64,000 nt of DNA from JAMQPK01 sp963762055 (GTDB taxonomy: Bacteria > Acidobacteriota > Vicinamibacteria > Vicinamibacterales > JAMQPK01). The notes below the pieces were generated by a model. The model did no database searches. It was not told the DNA's origin and was given only the letters and a program-made list of their open reading frames with translations. Positions 16,647 to 24,399 of the stretch are shown here, piece after piece. Position numbers and translations under genes: made by a program. Position 1 is the stretch's first letter, and each line of letters opens with the position of its first letter. The DNA is taken from the NCBI GenBank assembly GCA_963762055.1, contig CAVXJF010000009.1, forward strand, positions 124,001 to 188,000, given 5' to 3'.

Positions 16647-17351
16647 ATGAAACCAGCTCGTTTTCTCGTCACCGGTGGCAGTCAAGGAATCGGCGCAGCC
16701 ATCGTCGAGATGGCCCGCAGCGCCGGCCATCAAGTGGTCTTCACGGGCCGCAATAATCAGTTCATCGAAGCCGTCGCGGCGAAAACCGGCGCGCACGGCA
16801 TCACGGCGGATGTCGCCGTCACCGACGCCAACGCCAGAACCTTCGACGCGTGCATGAAGCAGATGGGCGGCGTGGACGTGCTGATCAACAACGCGGCGCA
16901 CGACTACCGCGCCGACATCGGCGATCTCGATGTCGATCGCATGAAAGCGCTGTTCGACACGAACGTGTTCGGCCTTGTCGACATCACGAACCGTGTCGTG
17001 CCGCAGATGAAAGCGCGGGGAGAGGGCGACATCATCAACATCGCCTCAACCAGCGGCATGAAGGGCGCGGCGTCAGCGACGCCTTACGCGGCAAGCAAGT
17101 GGGCCGTGCGCGGGATCACGCAGTGCTGGCAGGCCGAACTGCGGCCGCACGGCATTCGCGTCGTCTGTGTGTGCCCGTCGGAAGTGCAGACCACCTTCGG
17201 CGGGAAGGTCGGCCGCAACAACCCCAACAAACTCTATGCAGTAGATATCGCGGAAACAGTGATGGCTACGCTGGACATGCCGCGGCGCGCCCTGTGGCCC
17301 GAAGTTGCGGTGTTCGCTAATAACCCGTGGAAGGACTCACCCAGCCAGTAG
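16647..17351 (+). CDS. Short-chain dehydrogenase/reductase
   Basis: A 234-residue classical SDR. FLVTGGSQGIGAAIVE is the NAD(P)-binding TGxxxGIG motif, VDVLINNAAHDYRAD is the NNAG-type motif, and ASTSGMKGAASATPYAASKWA gives the catalytic Ser, Tyr and Lys. It is cytosolic. The substrate cannot be told from sequence. Its stop codon (17349-17351) lies within the left arm of a long hairpin, which probably ends transcription. Confidence 0.9.
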   Translation: MKPARFLVTGGSQGIGAAIVEMARSAGHQVVFTGRNNQFIEAVAAKTGAHGITADVAVTDANARTFDACMKQMGGVDVLINNAAHDYRADIGDLDVDRMKALFDTNVFGLVDITNRVVPQMKARGEGDIINIASTSGMKGAASATPYAASKWAVRGITQCWQAELRPHGIRVVCVCPSEVQTTFGGKVGRNNPNKLYAVDIAETVMATLDMPRRALWPEVAVFANNPWKDSPSQ

Positions 17352-17457
17352 CTGGTAGCCAATAGCCAATAGTCGTGAGGCTGGTAGTAGATGAACTGCT
17401 AGTCGGCTACGGCTACTAGCCTCAGGACTATTGGCTACAGGCTAATGGCTACTGGCT
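17343..17457. terminator. Very long TAGCC-family hairpin between convergent genes
   Basis: The left arm (17343-17390, starting AGCCAGTAGCTGGTAGCC) pairs with the right arm (17413-17457, ending AATGGCTACTGGCT) over about 45 bases with few mismatches, leaving a 22-base loop. It spans the end of the SDR gene and stops just before the convergent DinB-like gene, so it can serve as a two-way terminator. It shares a 20-mer with the repeat at 1142-1161. Confidence 0.75.
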
Positions 17458-17461
17458 AGCC

Positions 17462-17923
17462 TCATGCCCCGAACTGACGCAGATGATGGTCCGTATGCAG
17501 GTACGCCCAGCGAAACCAGGCGGCTTCTGACATCGGGCCAAATATGGGATGACGCGGGGCGTAAGTGCCCGTTCGCTCACATACGCGCTTCATCAGCATT
17601 TCGACCTTCGCAACATCGTCGGTGAAATCGCTCGGCGCCGTACCGCCCACCTTCTGATCGACCTCGGGCCGCGTGGGGATTCCCGCGGGCCACCGCATCG
17701 GCGCGTACAACGCCATCCACTTCACGAGCGTGCGCTGAACGACACTCGTGGCGTCGCTGACCGCACGCTCGCCGAGCATCATGTGAAATGAATCGCCCAG
17801 GTGACACACCATCTGATGGGACGACATGAGTCCCCACCTGGCGGTGGAGTCCGGGCGCACCGACTTCAATCTGACAACCAGCTCATCTCTGCATTGCCGT
17901 GTGGCGAGCGTCTTCACCGCCAC
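17462..17923 (-). CDS. DinB-like / DUF1569 protein
   Basis: A 153-residue protein of the four-helix DinB superfamily. MSSHQMVCHLGDSFHMML supplies the first metal histidine and WFRWAYLHTDHHLRQFG the paired histidines near the end. Family members include thiol-dependent transferases and proteins of unknown role. It follows the kinase gene by six bases, so it is the last gene of the LLM oxidoreductase-kinase-DinB operon. Confidence 0.8.
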   Translation of the reverse strand: MAVKTLATRQCRDELVVRLKSVRPDSTARWGLMSSHQMVCHLGDSFHMMLGERAVSDATSVVQRTLVKWMALYAPMRWPAGIPTRPEVDQKVGGTAPSDFTDDVAKVEMLMKRVCERTGTYAPRHPIFGPMSEAAWFRWAYLHTDHHLRQFGA

Positions 17924-17929
17924 TCTCGA

Positions 17930-20257
17930 TCACCGGCCGAGCAACCGCTCGCCGCCCGCCTCGCGGAACGCGGCGAGCGCGCGGGCACGCCCTTGTTCCG
18001 CATCCGCCAGCACTTTCTTGAAACCGGGATCATCGCGGAGCGCGTCGAACTGACGGGCGGCCGAAAGGGTCAACACGGGGAAGTACCCTTTGGCCACGGC
18101 GTGTCGAATGATGTCCAGACCTCGAACGTACTCCCCGACGTCGCACAGCAGCCAGCCTTCCTGAAATATGGCTTCGGGGTCTTCGTGGATTTTCAGCTCG
18201 CCTAGACCCGCGAAATCCAGCGTCATGTCCGCTGTACGTTTATCGAGCCAGGCCGTCAAATGATTGGCCCACCATTGAAATGCATCGACGCGGATGCTCT
18301 GCTTGAGTCCGGTCAAGATTGTTCGTGCCTCGTCCCGGCGGCCGGCGAGTCCGAGGCCAATCACGCGGATGCCGGCGTCTCCGCTGCCGGCGAGCGGCGA
18401 GGTCTCGACTGCAAGAAGCCGCTCGACATCCGCCGTCATCAGCATCGTCTGCTCGAGACTCGTGGGAATGTTTGGATCGAGCCGGCGCGCCTCCGCGTGT
18501 GCCGCGATCGACTGCTCGTTCAGCCCGCAATACCGGCACGCGTGCACGAGCCCGGCGAACAGTTCCGGGTCATTGCCATGCCGGCTCGCTTCGCCAAGCA
18601 GCCGCACGACGGCCTGCTGGGCGTGCCCCATGTCGGCCTCGAGATTGGCGTAGAACTTGTGCGCGATCGAAAGCCGCGGGTTCAGCGTGAGCGCGCGGCG
18701 GAACGCTTCCTCGGCACACTCTTCGCTGTCGAACGTGCCGCGAATGTATTTGCCGATGACGCGATGACACCGGCCGATGTGCGCCCACGCCGGAGCAAAG
18801 CTGGAATCGAGCTCGACACAGCGCTCGTACAATTCCCGGGCCTGCGGAAGCCCATCATAATTGCGCCCTAGCTCGTTCGCCCGCAGATAGAACTCGTAAG
18901 CCTGGGGATTTCGCGGCCCCTGCGGCGTGGGCAACGGAGTGGCGCCGGCCAGCGGCAGCGACAGCGCACCGACGATACGCCTGGCGATTTCGTCCTGTAG
19001 TTGAAACAGATCGCCGAGCGACGACTGAAACGTATGCGATGTGACCAGCGTGCCGCTCGGCGCTTCGACCAGCTGCGCGACGGCTCTCAACTGCGAGCCG
19101 GAACGCAGCAGCGTGCCCATCACGACGCGATCGACGTCTGCTTCGGCAGCCAGCGCGGCAAGATCCGGCGCTTCCGAAACGAACCGCGCGGCGGCCGCGC
19201 TGGAGCGCACGATCAGCGAACCGATGCCGGAGAGCGACGTCGAAATCGCGTCGGGCAGGCTGAAGGCAAGAAAGTCCGTCTCGGGATCCGGACGCAGGAC
19301 GCGAAACGGCAGCACGACGAGGCGCGTGAGCGCGTGCACCTGCGCAGGCGTCTCGTCCGCACCGGCGGCGCGAACGGCTCGCAGGGCCTCTAACATCGCA
19401 TCAGCAGACTCGGGCCGATCGACAGGCCGCTTCGCCAGCGCGCGCCGTATCACGCGATCGACCGCCGCCACGGTCGGAGATCCGGTCAGCGCTGCCGGCT
19501 GCTCCTGCACAGTCGCGTGAAGAATTTCGATAACCGTGCGGCCGTTGAACGCCGGCCGTCCGGCCAGCATCTCGAACAGGATGGCGCCGGCCGCAAACAG
19601 ATCCGTCCGGGCATCGATGGCTTCACCGGTAATCTGTTCGGGCGCCATGTATCGCGGAGTCCCCATCAAAATGCCGGTGCGCGTCAGTCCTGTCGCGAGA
19701 GTCGATTCGAGCTTCGGCCTCGCCAGCCCGAAGTCGAGCAGTTTGACGCCGTGTGGAGTGATGAAGACGTTGGAAGGCTTCAAATCGCGGTGAATGACGC
19801 CGCGCTGATGCAGCGCGGACAGCGCACCCAGCATTCCGAAGGCGATCGGCAGTGCCTTGGACACGCTCACCGACCCGCGGCGCAGCTGTTCGGAGAGCGC
19901 CTCGCCTTCGAGCAGCTCCATTGCGATGAACAGCTCGCCCTGATGCTCCCCTATCTCGTAAATCTGGCAGACGTTGGGATGGTTGACGCTCGCGGCCGCC
20001 CTGGCTTCGCGCCAGAAACGCTGCCGCGCCGTCTCGTCGCTCGCGAGCGACGACATCGTCTTGATGGCGACGCCGCGGTGGAGGCGTTCGTCGCGTGCGG
20101 AGTACACGACGCCCATTCCGCCTTCTCCGAGCTTCCGCTCGATGACGTAGTGCCCGATCCGATCGGGCACAACCTGGCGGGACTCCGCCGGGCCGCTGGG
20201 AAGCGGCGTCGCGGGAGACGGTGTGCCAAGCAACCACTCGCGGAATGCACGGATCAT
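17930..20257 (-). CDS. Ser/Thr protein kinase with C-terminal TPR sensor region
   Basis: A 775-residue protein. The kinase domain (residues about 35-300) has the glycine loop LGEGGMGVVY, the VAIK lysine, HRDLKPSNVF, DFGLARP and MAPEQ, so it should be active. A middle domain (VLPFRVLRPDPETDFLAFSL, residues about 315-445) resembles that joined to many acidobacterial kinases. TPR repeats follow from about residue 455. There is no transmembrane helix, so it is probably cytosolic. Its start overlaps the stop of the LLM gene by four bases (ATGA), which shows translational coupling. Confidence 0.9.
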   Translation of the reverse strand: MIRAFREWLLGTPSPATPLPSGPAESRQVVPDRIGHYVIERKLGEGGMGVVYSARDERLHRGVAIKTMSSLASDETARQRFWREARAAASVNHPNVCQIYEIGEHQGELFIAMELLEGEALSEQLRRGSVSVSKALPIAFGMLGALSALHQRGVIHRDLKPSNVFITPHGVKLLDFGLARPKLESTLATGLTRTGILMGTPRYMAPEQITGEAIDARTDLFAAGAILFEMLAGRPAFNGRTVIEILHATVQEQPAALTGSPTVAAVDRVIRRALAKRPVDRPESADAMLEALRAVRAAGADETPAQVHALTRLVVLPFRVLRPDPETDFLAFSLPDAISTSLSGIGSLIVRSSAAAARFVSEAPDLAALAAEADVDRVVMGTLLRSGSQLRAVAQLVEAPSGTLVTSHTFQSSLGDLFQLQDEIARRIVGALSLPLAGATPLPTPQGPRNPQAYEFYLRANELGRNYDGLPQARELYERCVELDSSFAPAWAHIGRCHRVIGKYIRGTFDSEECAEEAFRRALTLNPRLSIAHKFYANLEADMGHAQQAVVRLLGEASRHGNDPELFAGLVHACRYCGLNEQSIAAHAEARRLDPNIPTSLEQTMLMTADVERLLAVETSPLAGSGDAGIRVIGLGLAGRRDEARTILTGLKQSIRVDAFQWWANHLTAWLDKRTADMTLDFAGLGELKIHEDPEAIFQEGWLLCDVGEYVRGLDIIRHAVAKGYFPVLTLSAARQFDALRDDPGFKKVLADAEQGRARALAAFREAGGERLLGR

Positions 20258-21276
20258 AGCTGGCTGCGGACGCGCGGGACGACCTCACGACCGTAAAGCT
20301 CGAGGCTTTTCATGGCAGCGTCATGAGGCAGCGTGCCGTTACTGTATTTCATATCGAAGCGCGACAGGCCCAGGAGCTTCACCGTGCTGACGACCTTGGC
20401 CGCAACGGTTTCGGGCGAGCCGACATATAGAGCGCCGTCAACGCCGGCCTCGCGTTCAAAGTCATCACGGCCTCGCGGTGGCCACCCCCGCTCGCGGCCG
20501 ATACGGTTCATCATCGCCGAATAGTGCGGCCAGAGCTCCTCTTTCGCCTGCTCGTCGGTGTCGGCGACATGGCCCGGCGAATGGACGCCGACCGGCTGCG
20601 GCGGTTTTTGAAACTCCTGCAGCGCCCGCCGGTACAGCTCCACGAACGGCATGAATCGCTTCGCGCTGCCGCCGATGATCGCAAGCGTCAGCGGCAGGCC
20701 GTAGCGCGCTGCCCGGATGACCGATTCGGGACTGCCGCCCACCCCAACCCACGTTCGAAGTCGTGCTGTTTCCACCGGCGGATAGATCGTCTGGTTCGTC
20801 AAGCCGCTGCGCGTTCGCCCCGACCAGGTGACCGGCTGCTGCTCGAGGAGCTTGACGAACAGGTCGAGCTTCTCGTCGAACAACTCGTTGTACTGCGAAA
20901 GGTCGTAGCCAAACAGCGGAAAAGATTCGGTGAACGAGCCGCGTCCGAGGATTACTTCCGCGCGCCCGTTCGACACCGCGTTGAGTGTCGAAAAGCGCTG
21001 AAACACCCGCACAGGATCGTCTGAGCTCAGCACGGTCACCGCCGAGCCCAGAATGATGCGCTCGGTTTTTCCGGCAATGGCCGCCAAAACGACCTCCGGT
21101 GCCGAGACCGCGAAGTCGGGACGATGGTGCTCGCCGACGCCGAACGAGTCGAGGCCTACCTGCTCGGCAAGAACGCCTTCGGTCACGACGTTGCGGAGCG
21201 CCTGCGCCTGCGATAGTGGACGGCCGCTGCTGTCGGTGGTGACATCGCCGAACGTATCCACGCCCATTTCGATCAT
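20254..21276 (-). CDS. LLM-class flavin-dependent oxidoreductase (luciferase-like)
   Basis: A 340-residue luciferase-like monooxygenase. It starts MIEMGVDTFGDVTTDSSGRP, and contains VGEHHRPDFAVSAPEVVLAA and LGSAVTVLSSDDPVRVFQRF, both FMN-binding family blocks. The substrate is unknown. I use the ATG at 21276; the upstream residues of the open frame overlap the promoter region shared with the divergent aminotransferase 46 bases away. It is the first gene of a three-gene operon with the kinase and DinB-like protein. Confidence 0.88.
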   Translation of the reverse strand: MIEMGVDTFGDVTTDSSGRPLSQAQALRNVVTEGVLAEQVGLDSFGVGEHHRPDFAVSAPEVVLAAIAGKTERIILGSAVTVLSSDDPVRVFQRFSTLNAVSNGRAEVILGRGSFTESFPLFGYDLSQYNELFDEKLDLFVKLLEQQPVTWSGRTRSGLTNQTIYPPVETARLRTWVGVGGSPESVIRAARYGLPLTLAIIGGSAKRFMPFVELYRRALQEFQKPPQPVGVHSPGHVADTDEQAKEELWPHYSAMMNRIGRERGWPPRGRDDFEREAGVDGALYVGSPETVAAKVVSTVKLLGLSRFDMKYSNGTLPHDAAMKSLELYGREVVPRVRSQL

Positions 21277-21322
21277 TGCCAACGATCTCGCCCGCCTCCT
21301 CACCTCATGTTACAGTCGCGTC

Positions 21323-22312
21323 ATGACAGTCTCGCACATCAATCTGCCGACGCTGGGCGCCGACGAAGTTGTCGCGCAACTCGAGGCGCTGCGCGCGCAC
21401 CAGCCGGTGAAATATTTCGCGTTCTACTCGAGCCAGCTGGGAGGCATCGTCACCGATCCCGCGCTGATGGTGCTGCCCTTCGACGATCATATGGTGCATC
21501 GCGGGCACGGCATCTTCGACACGGCCGGTCTGGTGAACGGGAAGATCTACGATCTCGACGCGCATCTCGATCGATTTGTGCTGTCGGCCGAACGTTCGAA
21601 GTTGCGGGTCTCGCCGTCGCGCGCCGAGATGCGCGACATCATCGTCAGGACGACAGCGGTGAGCGGCAAGCGTGACGGATCGATCCGGTATTGGCTCTCG
21701 GCGGGGCCAGGCAGCCTCGAGCTGATCCCCGCGGCCGGCGCCGAGCCGGGGTTCTTCGTGATGGTGTTCGGGGGACTCACCTACCCCGAGCGCTGGCTCA
21801 CCGAAGGTGCACGCGTGATGACGACGACGTATCCGATCAAGGCGCCCATCTACGCCATTACAAAGGCCACCAACTACCTGCCGAACGTCCTCATGCAGAT
21901 GGAAGCGAAAGCGGCGGGCTTCGACAACGGCGTGTTCATCGACGCCGATGGTCATGTCGGCGAGAGCTCGAACATGAATGTGGCGTTCGTCACGAGAAAC
22001 GGAGTGCTTGCGCATCCGAAGTTCGATGCCATCCTGGCCGGCTGCACCTCGCTGCGCTTGCTCGAGCTGGCGGAAGGGCTGCGAGTCAAGGGCATGGTGA
22101 AAGCCATCGAGGTGCGGAACGTGCCTGTCGCCGAAGCGCGTGCATCCCGGGAAATGCTGCTTCTCGGCAGCTCCGTCAAGGTCGCCTCGATTGTCCAGTG
22201 GGATGATCAGATAATCGGCGACGGCAAGCCGGGGCCCGTCGCCAAGGCGCTGCTCCAGTTGCTCGACGAAGATATGCGCTCGAGCGATAGACTCATCGAC
22301 GTTCCGTATTGA
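21323..22312 (+). CDS. Class IV PLP-dependent aminotransferase
   Basis: A 329-residue enzyme of the branched-chain/D-amino-acid transaminase fold. Family marks are DDHMVHRGHGIFDTAGLVNG, ITKATNYLPNVLMQMEAKAA (with the PLP lysine) and VGESSNMNVAFVTRNGVLAHP. It could be a BCAT, DAT or ADC lyase; the context does not decide. The ATG at 21323 follows a short divergent promoter region. The next gene begins seven bases after its stop. Confidence 0.87.
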   Translation: MTVSHINLPTLGADEVVAQLEALRAHQPVKYFAFYSSQLGGIVTDPALMVLPFDDHMVHRGHGIFDTAGLVNGKIYDLDAHLDRFVLSAERSKLRVSPSRAEMRDIIVRTTAVSGKRDGSIRYWLSAGPGSLELIPAAGAEPGFFVMVFGGLTYPERWLTEGARVMTTTYPIKAPIYAITKATNYLPNVLMQMEAKAAGFDNGVFIDADGHVGESSNMNVAFVTRNGVLAHPKFDAILAGCTSLRLLELAEGLRVKGMVKAIEVRNVPVAEARASREMLLLGSSVKVASIVQWDDQIIGDGKPGPVAKALLQLLDEDMRSSDRLIDVPY

Positions 22313-22319
22313 TCACACT

Positions 22320-23774
22320 ATGAAACGAAACGCCAGTCTTTCGCTGCTGGCTGCCGTGCTGTTCGCGGCCTGCGCCCGGCCCGCGCCGGAACAGCAACTT
22401 GTCAACGATGCCGCATCGGCAATGGGAGGCACCCAACGCCTCCAGGCCATCAAAACCATCGTCATCGAAGGCGAGGGCACGCAATACAACCTCGGGCAGG
22501 ACGTGATTCCCGGCGCGTCAGGTCAGACGTTCACGGTGACGCAATACAAACGCGACATCGACTTCCAGAACGACCGGGCGCGGACCGAGCTGACGCGATC
22601 GCCGAAATTCGTGTACTTCCTCGGACCGGAGCCGCAGCGGCAGATTCAAGGTATTGATGGTGCCGTGGGCTACAACGTCTCTGCTACCGGCGCCGCCAGT
22701 CGAGTGGCAGATGCCGCGGCAAACGACCGGCGCGCCGAGTTGCTCCGGCACCCGGTTGCAGCCATTCGCGCCGCGGCAGACCCGGCAAGCCGCGTCACCA
22801 ACCTTCGCACCGAAAACGGTCAATCTCTCGTCGACGTGACGACATCGGACGGCCGTACGTTTACGCTGGCGATCGATGCGGCGACGAAGCTGCCGAGCCG
22901 GGTGACTGCGCTTGCCAACAACGTCAATCTCGGCGATGTGCGTATCAGCACCGCGTTCGCGGACTACCAGGACACCGGCGGAGTTCAACTTCCGGGACGC
23001 CTGACTACCAGAACTGATGACTTCACGACGTTTGAGGTACGCGTCACGAAGCAGGCGATCGATGCCGATCCTGGCGATCTGACGGCGCCCGGCGCCGCCG
23101 CGTCGGCGGCACTGCCGGTGACTGCTCCACCGAACGTGACGGCCTCGGAAATCTCTCCAGGAATCTGGCAGCTTGCCGGAGGATCACATCGCAGCGTGCT
23201 TGTCGAGTTCGGCGATCACCTCGTGCTGATCGAGGCGCCGCAGAACGATGCCCGCGCGCTCGCAGTGATCGCCAAAGCGCGGGAGCTTCGTCCTGGCAAG
23301 CCCCTCACGCACGTGGTGAACACGCATCATCATTTCGACCACTCCGGCGGCATCCGGGCGGCGGTCAGCGAGGGGCTGACGGTGATTACCCACGAAGGGA
23401 ACGCGGCGTTTTTCGAGGAGATCGTCAAGCGGCCGCACACGCTCGTTCCCGACGCCCTTTCGAAAAATCCGAAACCGCTTACGCTGGAAACGGTCGGGGA
23501 CGAAAAAGTCATCAGCGACGGTACGAGAACGATGACGCTGTACGCGGTGCCGGGCGATCACACGAATACGATGCTGATGGCGTACTTCCCGCGTGAAACG
23601 CTGCTCGTCGAAGGCGACCTCTACGAGCCCGACGAGCACATCCACGTGTTCGCCGCGCAGTTTCTCGGACGGCTCAAGGGGCGCGGGCTTCGCATCAGCC
23701 GGATTCTCTCCCTCCATTCGAACGTCGCGCCGTTTGCGCGGTTGATCGAGGATGCGGCGAAGCCGGTCGAATAG
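22320..23774 (+). CDS. Lipoprotein with C-terminal metallo-beta-lactamase-fold domain
   Basis: A 484-residue protein. The lipobox at residues about 15-18 (LFAAC) marks a membrane-anchored lipoprotein. An N-terminal region of about 260 residues, beta-rich, resembles outer membrane lipoprotein-sorting folds. The C-terminal domain has VNTHHHFDHSGGIRAAV, the HxHxDH zinc motif, and VPGDHTNTMLMAYFP. The substrate is unknown. It lies seven bases after the aminotransferase and probably shares its message. A 20-bp palindrome follows its stop. Confidence 0.85.
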   Translation: MKRNASLSLLAAVLFAACARPAPEQQLVNDAASAMGGTQRLQAIKTIVIEGEGTQYNLGQDVIPGASGQTFTVTQYKRDIDFQNDRARTELTRSPKFVYFLGPEPQRQIQGIDGAVGYNVSATGAASRVADAAANDRRAELLRHPVAAIRAAADPASRVTNLRTENGQSLVDVTTSDGRTFTLAIDAATKLPSRVTALANNVNLGDVRISTAFADYQDTGGVQLPGRLTTRTDDFTTFEVRVTKQAIDADPGDLTAPGAAASAALPVTAPPNVTASEISPGIWQLAGGSHRSVLVEFGDHLVLIEAPQNDARALAVIAKARELRPGKPLTHVVNTHHHFDHSGGIRAAVSEGLTVITHEGNAAFFEEIVKRPHTLVPDALSKNPKPLTLETVGDEKVISDGTRTMTLYAVPGDHTNTMLMAYFPRETLLVEGDLYEPDEHIHVFAAQFLGRLKGRGLRISRILSLHSNVAPFARLIEDAAKPVE

Positions 23775-23790
23775 CGACTGAAGGCTGGAT

Positions 23791-23810
23791 AACCACAGAG
23801 CTCTGTGGTT
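23791..23810. terminator. 20-bp perfect palindrome between convergent genes
   Basis: AACCACAGAGCTCTGTGGTT is perfectly self-complementary and lies 16 bases after one stop codon and three before the other. As RNA it can form an 8-bp stem with a 4-base loop. There is no T tract, so termination is only likely. Confidence 0.5.
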
Positions 23811-23813
23811 GTC

Positions 23814-24314
23814 TTACGGAGCTGCTGGCGCTTGCTTTTCTATGCGTCCCGACATGAGCCCGCCCCGTTCGCCGTGTTGCCACGTTCCGGCGTACCGATC
23901 ACCGTAGAAAAACAGCCGCACGGTAAAGGTACCCATGCCCGGCAGCGTCGTGTCGGTCATCATGATCATCGGGGTATCGCCGACCCATCTCACGGGGACG
24001 ACAATCGGAATGTTTCCGTTGATCCCGCAACAGTCCATGCGCGCATTGAAGCGCCACAGATCCTCTCCGACTTTCTCCACGCTCGCGATGTCGTAGCGGT
24101 CCGGGCTCGTGCGATCTCTACCGGCGGTGTTATAGGAGCCCACCAGGCTTACCCCGCGCATGCGCTCGGCAAACTGCCGCTCGCGATCCTCGAGCGATTG
24201 CGTGTCTACTGTCGCGCCAAGTCCTGTTCGCCCGGCGAGCCACCCGCCCGCAAACATAACCAGGAGCAGAACCGCGAGCACACCGATTTTCAATACGCGA
24301 CGAACCATCGCCAT
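23814..24314 (-). CDS. Membrane-anchored secreted protein of unknown function
   Basis: A 166-residue protein with an N-terminal hydrophobic helix (VLAVLLLVMFAGGWLAG) that anchors it, followed by a soluble domain outside the membrane. Conserved-looking stretches are SLVGSYNTAGRD, DLWRFNARMDCCG and FYGDRYAGTWQHGERGG, which suggest a small lipocalin-like beta barrel. I do not recognise a named family. It converges with the lipoprotein gene. Confidence 0.65.
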   Translation of the reverse strand: MAMVRRVLKIGVLAVLLLVMFAGGWLAGRTGLGATVDTQSLEDRERQFAERMRGVSLVGSYNTAGRDRTSPDRYDIASVEKVGEDLWRFNARMDCCGINGNIPIVVPVRWVGDTPMIMMTDTTLPGMGTFTVRLFFYGDRYAGTWQHGERGGLMSGRIEKQAPAAP

Positions 24315-24399
24315 AACGGGGTGAGAATAGTCGAATCCGGAGGTAAAGAATGAACTATTTGACGAGCGTCATCGCCGGCCGGGATTATCATCACGCGTC

